Source of the DNA: Sulfurovum indicum | GTDB lineage: Bacteria; Campylobacterota; Campylobacteria; Campylobacterales; Sulfurovaceae | Direction: 5' to 3' | Length of the DNA: 64,000 nucleotides | Assembly (NCBI RefSeq): GCF_014931715.1 | Contig: NZ_CP063164.1 | Location: forward strand, 992,001-1,056,000 | Shown here: piece by piece, positions 26,290 through 34,670 of the stretch | Position numbering within the stretch: position 1 is the stretch's first letter | Layout: each line of letters begins with the position of its first letter | Notes under the pieces: generated by a model | What the model saw: the letters and a program-made list of their open reading frames with translations, nothing else | Told to the model about the DNA's origin: nothing | Databases searched by the model: none | Made by a program: the position numbers and the translations under genes

Positions 26290-29016
26290 ATGAAAAGAGT
26301 CAGTTTTCTTATAAGTATACTAGTAACATCGTTGTTGTTATTGGTCAATTGCGGCGGAGGCGGAGGAGGGGATTATGATGATAATAATCCACCGATCATC
26401 TCCTATACTGAGCCTACTGTCATCCTGCAGGGGAGTAACTTTGATCCTTTGGATGGTGTGACCGCATGGGATGATATAGATGGAGATATCACAGATGAGA
26501 TCGTGATAGTCTCAAATGATGTCAATACGAGTGCTGTAGGGATCTATACAGTTATATATAGAGTAGCGGATACAGCAGGAAATATAACGACGGCCACTAG
26601 ATCGGTAAGTGTTATAGTCCTGAACCCGGATGATCTTCCTGTTGACTCCGGCAGTGCAATAGATGGAACAGCTCTTGGTTGTGATCCTGCAAGTGTTGAT
26701 GCGAACGGAAGTACGGATGCAAATGAGTTTGCAGCAGATAAACCGTTCAAGAAAAATGTCTCTTCATCTACTGATGATGTAGCAAGTCGAAAACTTCAGA
26801 CATCACACAATACTATTAAACGACTTGATATGGTAATGTATGAAACGAATGCTGCAGGAGAAACGAATACTTCCAGCAGGTACCATCCGATACTGGCGAC
26901 CTATTTGGAACATGTGGAGGGAAGTGACTATGAGATGGGTGACGGAAGTGCAGATATAGGTGATCCTGATAATGTAGATAAAGTTGTTGCATCAATCTCA
27001 AGAGACAATGGTAAAACATGGAAGGATTATAATGTTTCCAACACTACAGGCAAGAGCAGTATAGAGGTAGTCTGGAATGGACAAACCATTGCATACCCTG
27101 GAGATGCCCAAAAGCCGACAATGGCGATAAGTGGTCAGTATGTACTTGTTGCATGGAATGACAAATACTGTCCGAGTGGAAATCCTTTCAATCTTGATGG
27201 AAACAGTACAGATGGATACCCGGATGATGCCTTTGCTGTAAATGGTCCTCAGAACTATATAGATTATGAAGGTGTGGTGGCACCAAACGGGAAAAGAGTC
27301 TACCAAGTGCCATTCTCCTGTGTCTGGACTGCAAGAGGGATTATCGATGAAACAAGCGGAGAGATAAGGTGGCATGCTCCAATGCAGCTTACTTCGGGGA
27401 CAAGAGATTCAAATAAAATATGGGTTGCAGGTTCTCCTGCAGGATTTGCACTTGCATGGCAGGAAGATGTTCTTGGGCTGAAGCAGGGTGAGGGTGCCGG
27501 TCCCGGCGATGGATGGAGTGGTGCAACAACCAACCGGGGTACAGATATCTGGTACACCTCTATCAAAATGGCAGACTTTGCTGCAGAAGATGGACTGGAA
27601 GACGGTAAACCAAAATCTGCGTATAACTTCCATTATCCGGTACGTATTACAGACAATGAGCAGTGTCAGGACACAGACAAAAAGATCTACTGCAAATACT
27701 TCTGTGATACCTATGGTACCGTAACATCTGAAAAAGGTAATCTCAGTGGAGATACAGTAACACGTTGTTTGACATATGATATTGATATGCTGACAAATAC
27801 CGTATCGGTTCTTGACGGTGATACCGGTGCATCAAGATCGGCGTTGAAAATACTGAAAACGAATGCGGGAGGCGAGTATGTTGTCGTATTTGGGTATGAA
27901 GAGACAAAAGCGCTTACAATAAAGATCTCAGGTGAAGGTGAACAGGATCAGGGCGAAATACCTACTGATATAGAAGCAGAAGGGAAGTCTGTCTATTTTG
28001 AGAGTTTTGATTTTAATGCAATTGATGCTTTTGATGAGAGCAATATCTCTACGATCGCCACAACACCTATGCCTATTGTAAGTGCAGGCAACATCATTAA
28101 TACCAAGGCACCTGCGCAAGATGATCCGGAGCATATGATCTATGAGAATGCACGTCGTCTTGTTATCGGGACACAGATCGATTCCTGTGATGCAGCGGGT
28201 GAAGGAAATATCACTTTTGCCATTCTGTATAAACAGTCATTTGAAGTCCAGGGTGCATCCTCTGATATGTTCGTTCGTACAAACCGCGGATTTACCTATG
28301 ATACATTTGAAGCGCTTAACGGGCTTGAGGTAACCAATGTCAGTGCACAGAATTATCGGGTAACGGAACTTCCGACTGACTATGTTGTCGACTGGAGTCC
28401 GGAGAACCTTGATGACAATACCTATGAGAATGGTGAAGAGAATACATTTTCTCCTCGTATATTCCTTCGTGGAGGCAATATCTATGTAGGATTTGAGTAT
28501 ACACCGAATGACACAAAGACAAGTCAGGGGAATTTTCCGAGCAATTTCCATACACATCGTTTCATCGATGGTGTTTGGCAGGGGCCTCAGAATATCACAC
28601 AGGTAACAGAGGGGCATGTTACGACTGTGGATGCAAGATTCTTTACCACACCGAAGGGCAGCTATGATGCTACCGGTCTGGAATCAGACAAGAGTAATCC
28701 GAATGTTCTTTTCGTCACATGGGGAACACTTGTAAACGGTATAGAAGCAGATCTGTTCTTTAGACGTTCGGCAGACAATGGAGAGAGCTGGGAAGAGGAA
28801 CAAAATCTCAGCAGCATTTCCGGTACTGTAGTTCAAGAAAAAGAAGTAGAAAGTTTTGCCTCACCAGATGGTAAAACGATCTATAATGTCTGGTTACAGC
28901 AGTCAGAGAATGAACCGATGGGACCTGCATCCGAGAATGACGGAGATATATGGCTTGGACTTGATACATGGTTTGGGCGTGTGGACTATAATGTATCAAT
29001 TCTACCGGCACCCTAG
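26290..29016 (+). CDS. Large surface lipoprotein with Ig-like and Asp-box motifs
   Basis: A 908-residue exported protein. The signal peptide ends LLLLVNC followed by six glycines, a lipobox-like site with an unusual Asn at -1. Residues 34-112 resemble a DUF5011/HYR Ig-like domain (DGVTAWDDIDGDITDEIVIV). The body has at least two sialidase-type Asp boxes, SRDNGKTW (about 237) and SADNGESW (about 826), which mark beta-propeller blades. Overall it recalls the choice-of-anchor O proteins, but I cannot confirm that. AGGGAGGAG precedes the ATG. It sits between a LuxR regulator and an outer-membrane cytochrome-porin and is probably co-expressed with the latter. Confidence 0.75.
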   Translation: MKRVSFLISILVTSLLLLVNCGGGGGGDYDDNNPPIISYTEPTVILQGSNFDPLDGVTAWDDIDGDITDEIVIVSNDVNTSAVGIYTVIYRVADTAGNITTATRSVSVIVLNPDDLPVDSGSAIDGTALGCDPASVDANGSTDANEFAADKPFKKNVSSSTDDVASRKLQTSHNTIKRLDMVMYETNAAGETNTSSRYHPILATYLEHVEGSDYEMGDGSADIGDPDNVDKVVASISRDNGKTWKDYNVSNTTGKSSIEVVWNGQTIAYPGDAQKPTMAISGQYVLVAWNDKYCPSGNPFNLDGNSTDGYPDDAFAVNGPQNYIDYEGVVAPNGKRVYQVPFSCVWTARGIIDETSGEIRWHAPMQLTSGTRDSNKIWVAGSPAGFALAWQEDVLGLKQGEGAGPGDGWSGATTNRGTDIWYTSIKMADFAAEDGLEDGKPKSAYNFHYPVRITDNEQCQDTDKKIYCKYFCDTYGTVTSEKGNLSGDTVTRCLTYDIDMLTNTVSVLDGDTGASRSALKILKTNAGGEYVVVFGYEETKALTIKISGEGEQDQGEIPTDIEAEGKSVYFESFDFNAIDAFDESNISTIATTPMPIVSAGNIINTKAPAQDDPEHMIYENARRLVIGTQIDSCDAAGEGNITFAILYKQSFEVQGASSDMFVRTNRGFTYDTFEALNGLEVTNVSAQNYRVTELPTDYVVDWSPENLDDNTYENGEENTFSPRIFLRGGNIYVGFEYTPNDTKTSQGNFPSNFHTHRFIDGVWQGPQNITQVTEGHVTTVDARFFTTPKGSYDATGLESDKSNPNVLFVTWGTLVNGIEADLFFRRSADNGESWEEEQNLSSISGTVVQEKEVESFASPDGKTIYNVWLQQSENEPMGPASENDGDIWLGLDTWFGRVDYNVSILPAP

Positions 29017-29034
29017 TCGTAGAGCCCCATCAGT

Positions 29035-29058
29035 CAAAGTGGGATTTTTCTCACTTTG
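29035..29058. terminator. Hairpin between the lipoprotein and cytochrome-porin genes
   Basis: CAAAGTG and CACTTTG form a perfect 7-bp stem around a T-rich loop. On the plus strand the tail is A-rich rather than U-rich, so it may process or attenuate the transcript rather than stop it. Confidence 0.4.
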
Positions 29059-29147
29059 CAAAAAAAGCTTGTGTTAGATAAGTGTGGGCACAGAGAGGGG
29101 TATTGTATGTCGGTCGATACTATGTAAAACAGAGGGAGGAAAAAATA

Positions 29148-30473
29148 GTGAGAATGAAAAAAAACAGTTATTATATCGCTGCTGCAGGAGTGTTTGCAGT
29201 ATTTGGGTTAACGGAGAGTGCAGAAGCACTGCCAATGTTTACGGCACAGACAGGTATGGAGTGTGCAGGATGCCATACACAGCATATGCCAAGACTCAAC
29301 AAGGTTGGCAGAAAGTTTGCCGCATCCGGAATGACAATGAGCCGTCAGGTTTCAGAGATGAAAAAAACTTCCGATATGGATATCCATCCGTCACTGCTGA
29401 TCAAATCAAAATATACAAAAACATGGGATAAGCCAGATGGTCATGGTTTTATTAAGGAAGGCGATACAAATGACGGTGAACTCTCTCCGGTACGTATGAC
29501 TACATTTTATACCGGAGGACAGCTCACCAGTAATATTGGCGGAATATTGAATCTGGGCTGGAGAAAAGAAGAGGGCAGGTCTATTTCAGGGAAAGTTGTC
29601 TATGCGCAAGAGCTTGAAGAGGGATACTGGGGGGCAGCATTCTACTCTACAGCCACGCTTGGGCCATTTTCGGGAATGGAGTTTTATAATACAGGTCTAT
29701 ACAAACCTTTACGGACTTTTGATAACAAGGTCTACAGTAATGCAAACCAGTCAACAAAGATCGGTACAAAAGCAGCTACAGGTATCCAGGCTTATTATGA
29801 CAGAGACAACTTTCTAACAGATGGAGACCACTTTTTTATAACAGCAGGTATTTATACCCCCGGACAAGACAATAGAGACCTGAAAATGAGTGATAATATA
29901 TTGCCGTTTGCAAGAGTTGCATATGAATATCCTATAGGTGACTACAATGTCATGATAGGTGCTTTTATCATATCCGGAGGAGAAACTGTCTCTCCAACTG
30001 AACCGCTCAGTATCAAAAGAGAAACATTTGGTATAGATATGCAGGTAGAAGGTGAAATAGCAGAAAGAGAGGTTGTTCTGACGATAACAAATATTTTCAA
30101 GAATAAAGTGGAGTTCACAGGTATCGGTATGCAATTGACAGATGATACTGAAGATATAGAAAATGATGCATTTTCAGCAGAAGGCTCTATAAGTGTAACA
30201 CCTTCCATTGTTGCAAAAGTGGGATATATGTACTTCAATGATCGTTTTGACTACAGGTATAATGGCATAGGCGGTGGTACCGGGGAAGGGACCGGAGATC
30301 TGAAACCGGATGTAAAAGATCTTGATTATGCCATTAATATAGGTATTGATTATGGTTTTACTATTACGAATACACCGATGAAGATCGCAGTAGAGTATGC
30401 ATGGATGAATCCACGACTTGACAGAGTAGAAGAGTATCAGAGTTTTATGGTAACAATTACCTTGCCTTTATAG
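29148..30473 (+). CDS. Outer-membrane beta-barrel with one N-terminal c-type heme site
   Basis: The protein has about 441 residues from the GTG at 29148, 9 bp after GGGAGG; the ATG at 29154 is the alternative. The signal peptide is KKNSYYIAAAGVFAVFGLTE. A single heme motif, ECAGCHTQHMPRLN, follows at about residue 37. The remainder alternates in short amphipathic strands typical of a porin barrel (VRMTTFYTGGQLTSNIGGIL, VYAQELEEGYWGAAFYSTAT). Barrel proteins carrying their own heme suggest electron or ligand traffic across the outer membrane. The open frame upstream to 29082 has no ribosome site. Confidence 0.75.
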   Translation: MRMKKNSYYIAAAGVFAVFGLTESAEALPMFTAQTGMECAGCHTQHMPRLNKVGRKFAASGMTMSRQVSEMKKTSDMDIHPSLLIKSKYTKTWDKPDGHGFIKEGDTNDGELSPVRMTTFYTGGQLTSNIGGILNLGWRKEEGRSISGKVVYAQELEEGYWGAAFYSTATLGPFSGMEFYNTGLYKPLRTFDNKVYSNANQSTKIGTKAATGIQAYYDRDNFLTDGDHFFITAGIYTPGQDNRDLKMSDNILPFARVAYEYPIGDYNVMIGAFIISGGETVSPTEPLSIKRETFGIDMQVEGEIAEREVVLTITNIFKNKVEFTGIGMQLTDDTEDIENDAFSAEGSISVTPSIVAKVGYMYFNDRFDYRYNGIGGGTGEGTGDLKPDVKDLDYAINIGIDYGFTITNTPMKIAVEYAWMNPRLDRVEEYQSFMVTITLPL

Positions 30474-30490
30474 GCCTGATCCTCAATATA

Positions 30491-30514
30491 GAAGATGTTC
30501 AAAACAGCATCTTC
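30491..30514. terminator. Hairpin after the cytochrome-porin gene
   Basis: GAAGATG and CATCTTC form a 7-bp stem with a 10-base loop, 17 bp after the stop codon. It is followed by ATTGGA rather than a U-run. Confidence 0.45.
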
Positions 30515-30573
30515 ATTGGATCGGACCGATATATATTGATAGGGGGCGAAACAGAATATCTACACTAAGCAGA

Positions 30574-30834
30574 CTAGATGCAGAGTACCTGTTTGATCTT
30601 TTCCTGATTGAGCTTTTTTATGAGTTTTGTTGAGAGTTCAGCGTAGCGTTCCTCATCAAGATTGAGTTTCTCTTTCAGAAGAGTGAGTTCCTCTTTCTCT
30701 GCCCATGCAGTAAGAAGCTTGAACTCTTTTTTGGTTAGTTTTATCTTAAGTGCTTCTTTTAACTCCTCTTCATCTTTGAGGGGGTGAACCAGTTTGTTGA
30801 TATGTTTTTGAACTTCTTTTTGCAGTGTTGACAT
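30574..30834 (-). CDS. Small helical hypothetical protein (86 aa)
   Basis: A Lys/Glu/Leu-rich protein (VHPLKDEEELKEALKIKLTK, then KEFKLLTAWAEKEELTLLKE) predicted all-helical and without a signal peptide. No family is recognised. It starts 13 bp after the crcB stop on the same strand and is probably the last gene of the purS-crcB unit. Confidence 0.65.
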   Translation of the reverse strand: MSTLQKEVQKHINKLVHPLKDEEELKEALKIKLTKKEFKLLTAWAEKEELTLLKEKLNLDEERYAELSTKLIKKLNQEKIKQVLCI

Positions 30835-30847
30835 ATATATCCTTGTA

Positions 30848-31234
30848 TTATTTTGCCAGGTTCAGTACCATGATATATCCTATACCGGCTAAAAGTATGG
30901 TACCAAAAAGATTGAGTGCCATATTGGCGAAGGCATGTCCATATTGTCCTGATTCCAACAGGAAGAAGCTTTCTATGGCAAAGGTAGAGTAGGTAGTCAG
31001 TGCTCCCAAAATACCGGTAACCATAAAGGTTTTCAGATGAGGGGAGAGGTGGGTATTGAAATGGAAGTATGCAAAGAGCATACCAATGATAAGGCTTCCA
31101 AGAAGGTTGACCGTCAGTGTGCCAAAAGGCAGAGTGTGCGGTACATACTTGTTGACAAAGCCGTTAATGAGCAGACGCAGTGTTGCGCCCAGCGCACCGC
31201 CGCTAGCGACTGCGATGATGGTTAGTGTATTCAT
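30848..31234 (-). CDS. crcB: Fluoride ion channel (Fluc/CrcB)
   Basis: A 128-residue inner-membrane protein with four helices and the family motifs GGALGATLRLLINGF, GTLTVNLLGSLIIGML and GILGALTTYSTFAIE. It exports fluoride as a dual-topology dimer. Its start lies 32 bp inside the end of plsC, implying coupled translation. I saw no fluoride riboswitch upstream, as expected for an internal operon gene. Confidence 0.93.
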   Translation of the reverse strand: MNTLTIIAVASGGALGATLRLLINGFVNKYVPHTLPFGTLTVNLLGSLIIGMLFAYFHFNTHLSPHLKTFMVTGILGALTTYSTFAIESFFLLESGQYGHAFANMALNLFGTILLAGIGYIMVLNLAK

Positions 31235-31913
31235 CGTCTATTACTTCCTGCATTTGTCTGTGAAGGTCGTCAAACCACTCTTTATTGTCCTTGTTCACCG
31301 TAATCGTGGGCAGGAATTTGTAGTGTACCGTACCACTGTGACCGGTTTTCTCATGTTCATTCACTATCCATTTGCTTCCGGTGATCACGACCGGCTGCAC
31401 TTTCAGGTTAAGTTTCTCTGCGATCATTCTCGTCCCCTGTTTGAAAGGAAGCAAGGGCTGCTCTTTTGCTCTTGTCCCTTCCGGAAAGATAGCTACAGCA
31501 CGATGTTTTTTTTCCAGAGACTCTTTGACATCCTTCATCAGTTTGATCAGACCGGCTTTGTTGCTCCTGTCAAGAGAGATCATGTCTCCATGACGAAGCA
31601 GGTGTCCATAGACGGGTATGGTAAAAAGCTCTTTTTTGGCTACCCATCTGAGATGATTGTTCTGCAACGCTTCCATACCGATAATATCGATGATACCCTG
31701 ATGATTCATCACATACATATCTGCTTCCGGATCCATTTCCCCTTCCTGAACAAGTTTCGCACCCATTAAGAAGAGGGTAAACCTGTTCAGGTAATGCATA
31801 ATAGCACCCTTGTACTTTGGGAAAAGGATAATTGCGGGTATCATGATCAGGCCTGTATTGACAGCAATAACAAAAGCATTCCAGACAAATCTAATTTTCG
31901 CAAAGATCTTCAT
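31203..31913 (-). CDS. plsC: 1-acyl-sn-glycerol-3-phosphate acyltransferase
   Basis: A 236-residue membrane-bound acyltransferase making phosphatidic acid. The catalytic box is MNHQGIIDIIG (NHxxxxD variant, with Gln in place of the common position 3 residue), and the substrate box is FPEGTRAKEQPLLPFKQGT. One or two N-terminal hydrophobic helices anchor it. It overlaps the upstream gene by 23 bp and crcB by 32 bp, so it is internal to a tight operon. Confidence 0.9.
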   Translation of the reverse strand: MKIFAKIRFVWNAFVIAVNTGLIMIPAIILFPKYKGAIMHYLNRFTLFLMGAKLVQEGEMDPEADMYVMNHQGIIDIIGMEALQNNHLRWVAKKELFTIPVYGHLLRHGDMISLDRSNKAGLIKLMKDVKESLEKKHRAVAIFPEGTRAKEQPLLPFKQGTRMIAEKLNLKVQPVVITGSKWIVNEHEKTGHSGTVHYKFLPTITVNKDNKEWFDDLHRQMQEVIDDEYTNHHRSR

Positions 31914-32931
31914 TCTTTATCCATCCTATAATACCGTTCTTGTACTCTATCTTTCTAAACTCCAACCGTTCTCCAAGCAGTGGTGTATGCAGCTCTTTAT
32001 CGATTTTTGTACTGATACTGCTTGTCTTTGTGGGCAGTATATAGAGTGGTGCACCTTGTTTGACACAGATATGCTTTTTAGGTGTATAGAAAGTAAGAAG
32101 CGTAATGAGAGAGACTACACCAAGTATGAGGTAGAAGAAATCACGATAGACTAGGAACATTAAAAAGAAAAATCCGACCAGTGTCAGGAAGATATATTTC
32201 TTGAGTTTGTCAAAACTGTCCTCTTTGGGATTAAGTTCTGTCTGTGTAACAACAGTACTGTCGAGCAGTTCGACAGGAACCTCAAGGAAAACATACTGTT
32301 GCTTTATGGTATTGAAATAAGTGAATTTCAGTTTTTTACGGGTTGTTGGAATAACAACATAGAACTCTGCCTTGACTTTCGCCCCCTCCCTTTCAAGCTC
32401 CTCTATACCCGATTCCGCTACTCCGGAGAGATGCATATCTTCCAAATTGGCTTCAAACGCCTCTATGGAAAGTGTGACAAGGTAGTTTTGTTCGTCATAG
32501 TGGGAGACTTGATGGTTCCGCACTTTCATGTCAGCAGCCAGAACACCGCAAAAGTCCTCTCTTTGTTTGAGTTTCTGTACAGGGACAGTGCGTTGTTCAA
32601 GAATGGTCGTTCTGCCGTCAGCATCAATGGTGATACGGGGAACAGTAATATCTCTCTTATGAGCTTTGTAGTAGAAGGTATAAAAGTTATCGTTACCGTT
32701 TCGAATGATCAGCGGTTTCATTGAAAGAGGGCGGACACTGTTTGAGGGATCGAACTGGTAGTGCGGTTTGCTCTTCTCTTCCCGTGAATCAATAATGGTT
32801 ACCGGGAAAAGCTGATTTTCATAGACCTTTTTGGGTACATAGCTGTATTTGAAGTCACCTTCGGCATGAAGCCATGATGCTGTAAGCAGTAAGAGGCCCC
32901 AGAAAAGAATGAAGGTGCGTAAATGGTGCAT
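31891..32931 (-). CDS. Exported BatD-like protein with C-terminal SH3-like segment
   Basis: A 346-residue protein with a signal peptide (FILFWGLLLLTASWLHA), a beta-rich periplasmic region with repeated oxygen-tolerance-like strands (FKYSYVPKKVYENQLFPVTI), two membrane helices (about 245-285) and a C-terminal, probably SH3-like, stretch (APLYILPTKTSSISTKIDKE to GIIGWIKNEDLCEN). The layout resembles BatD but similarity is by pattern only. Its ATG overlaps the purQ stop (TGATG). Confidence 0.6.
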   Translation of the reverse strand: MHHLRTFILFWGLLLLTASWLHAEGDFKYSYVPKKVYENQLFPVTIIDSREEKSKPHYQFDPSNSVRPLSMKPLIIRNGNDNFYTFYYKAHKRDITVPRITIDADGRTTILEQRTVPVQKLKQREDFCGVLAADMKVRNHQVSHYDEQNYLVTLSIEAFEANLEDMHLSGVAESGIEELEREGAKVKAEFYVVIPTTRKKLKFTYFNTIKQQYVFLEVPVELLDSTVVTQTELNPKEDSFDKLKKYIFLTLVGFFFLMFLVYRDFFYLILGVVSLITLLTFYTPKKHICVKQGAPLYILPTKTSSISTKIDKELHTPLLGERLEFRKIEYKNGIIGWIKNEDLCEN

Positions 32932-33602
32932 CAGGCTTCAAAGCCCCTTAGCATTTTGATTCCGTCTTCACTTCCGAGGATCACTTCAAGTGCACGTTCG
33001 GGGTGAGGCATAAGACCAAAGACATTTTTCTTCTCATTGCAGATACCGGCAATAGAAGTAACTGAGCCGTTGACCACAACTCTGTTGCCGTCTGTATCGG
33101 AGTAGCGAAGCAGAACCTGCCCGTTCGCTTCCATTTTTTCCAGTCCTTCATCATCGATATAGTAGTTTCCGTCTGCATGGGCAATAGGAATGTTGAGTAC
33201 TTCACCTTTTTCACACTGGTTCAAAAAGGCATTGTCATTGTTTTCGACACGAAGTGTCTGATGCTTGGAGATGAAGTGCAGGTTGTTGTTTCTTTTCAAA
33301 GCTCCCGGAAGCAGGCCTGCTTCTGTAAGGATCTGGAATCCGTTACAGATACCCAATACCCTGCCGCCATCTTCTGCATATCTGCCTACAGCTTTCATTA
33401 CAGGAGAGAAACGCGCAATGGAGCCTGAACGGAGGTAGTCACCATAAGAGAATCCGCCAGGTACGACTACAAGGTCAATATCTGTCGGAAGACTCTCTTC
33501 CTCATGCCATACCAGTTCTGTAGTATGCCCGAGTTTTTCAAATGCATACTGTGTGTCGAACTCACAGTTTGTTCCCGGAAATCGTAATACTGCTACTTTC
33601 AT
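32931..33602 (-). CDS. purQ: Phosphoribosylformylglycinamidine synthase, glutaminase subunit
   Basis: A 223-residue class I glutamine amidotransferase that supplies ammonia to PurL in purine synthesis. The catalytic Cys lies in LGICNGFQIL (near 85), and the His-Glu pair is in GLMPHPERALE. PGGFSYGDYLR is the oxyanion-side signature. It starts 1 bp after purS. PurL itself is not in this window. Confidence 0.96.
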   Translation of the reverse strand: MKVAVLRFPGTNCEFDTQYAFEKLGHTTELVWHEEESLPTDIDLVVVPGGFSYGDYLRSGSIARFSPVMKAVGRYAEDGGRVLGICNGFQILTEAGLLPGALKRNNNLHFISKHQTLRVENNDNAFLNQCEKGEVLNIPIAHADGNYYIDDEGLEKMEANGQVLLRYSDTDGNRVVVNGSVTSIAGICNEKKNVFGLMPHPERALEVILGSEDGIKMLRGFEA

Positions 33603-33603
33603 C

Positions 33604-33843
33604 TTATCTGATCTCTATGCTGTAATCTTCTATAACTGTATTGGCAAGCAGTGTCTCACACATCTCTTTGACCTCCTGTTCAGCTTTTTCTTTGTCGGTA
33701 TCAAGTTGAAGAACGATCTGTTTTCCGATGCGAACATCTTTAACCCCTTCAAATCCGAGTGAGTCCAGTGCATGGTGTGCTGCTTTACCCTGCGGGTCAA
33801 GTACCCCTTCTTTCAAAAATACGTTCACGATTGCTGTTGTCAT
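33604..33843 (-). CDS. purS: Phosphoribosylformylglycinamidine synthase, PurS subunit
   Basis: A 79-residue protein (MTTAIVNVFLKEGVLDPQGK) with the family pattern ALDSLGFEGVKDVRIGKQIV. PurS bridges PurQ and the small form of PurL. The ATG at 33843 follows AAGGAAGG; the open frame upstream to 33873 contains the promoter and is rejected as coding. It heads the purS-purQ-batD-like-plsC-crcB unit. Confidence 0.93.
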   Translation of the reverse strand: MTTAIVNVFLKEGVLDPQGKAAHHALDSLGFEGVKDVRIGKQIVLQLDTDKEKAEQEVKEMCETLLANTVIEDYSIEIR

Positions 33844-33861
33844 TATTTTTTCCTTCCTTTT

Positions 33862-33892
33862 ATTATAACGCAACTTGAACAGGGTCCAAGTT
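33862..33892 (-). promoter_or_regulatory. purS promoter with an overlapping dyad
   Basis: On the minus strand TATAAT (33867-33862) lies 19 bp before the ATG. Upstream, AACTTG-N9-CAAGTT (33872-33892) is a perfect 6-bp inverted repeat covering the -35 zone, a plausible operator. The regulator is unknown. Confidence 0.55.
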
Positions 33893-33932
33893 TGCTATGC
33901 TAACGCTGTACTCTTTCAGCGAAAGGCTCATT

Positions 33933-33954
33933 GTACCGGTGTGATCACGGGTAC
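33933..33954. terminator. Nested hairpin at the purC 3' end
   Basis: GTACC-g-GTG-TGAT-CAC-g-GGTAC makes a two-part stem with one mismatch, ending at the purC stop. It may separate purC from purS. Confidence 0.4.
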
Positions 33955-34670
33955 TATTTTGTGCCGAGAATTCTGTTAAGTACCTCTTCGTATGCTACTT
34001 TCAGTCCGCCAAGTCCCTTTCTGAAACGGTCTTTGTCCATACTTTCACCGCTTTCTGAATCCCAGAGTCTGAAGTTGTCAGGACTGAGTTCATCAATGAG
34101 AATGATGTTGCCGTCCATGTCACGGCCGAATTCAAGTTTGAAGTCTACCAGGGTCAAGCCTCTCTCTGCATAGAATGCTTTCAGCAGATCATTGATACGT
34201 CTTGCCATATAGCGGATGTATTCCAGTTCTGATACATCATTTACAAGTTCCAGAATAAGGCAGTGCTGGTCATTGAGTTTAGGGTCGCCCAGTTCATCGT
34301 TCTTGTAGTCAAATTCCACCAATGTAAATGGAAGTACTTTCCCGTCTTCAATACCAAGGTTTCTGCTGAGACTTCCGGTTGCGATATTTCTTACTATCAC
34401 CTCGATGAGGATGACATCAGCTTTTTTATGGAGCATATGACTGTCATCGAGCATATCAACAAAGTGTGTCGGGATCCCTTTGTTATTGAGGTATCTGAAA
34501 AGTTCTGTAGAGATCTTGTTGTTCAGTGCTCCTTTTCCCTCTTCACTTGATTTCTTCTCTCCGTTAAATGCTGTGAGATCGTCTTTAAATTCAGAGATGT
34601 AGAGCTTCTCGTCTTCTGTAGACCAGATCTTCTTTGCCTTCCCTTCATAAACGAGTGACTTTTTTTCCAT
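33954..34670 (-). CDS. purC: SAICAR synthetase
   Basis: A 238-residue purine enzyme joining CAIR and aspartate with ATP. Motifs: [11 protein letters not shown] at the N-terminus, [39 protein letters not shown] and [12 protein letters not shown]. Its ATG starts on the base after the ctpA stop, so ctpA and purC are read together. Confidence 0.96.
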   Translation of the reverse strand: MEKKSLVYEGKAKKIWSTEDEKLYISEFKDDLTAFNGEKKSSEEGKGALNNKISTELFRYLNNKGIPTHFVDMLDDSHMLHKKADVILIEVIVRNIATGSLSRNLGIEDGKVLPFTLVEFDYKNDELGDPKLNDQHCLILELVNDVSELEYIRYMARRINDLLKAFYAERGLTLVDFKLEFGRDMDGNIILIDELSPDNFRLWDSESGESMDKDRFRKGLGGLKVAYEEVLNRILGTK

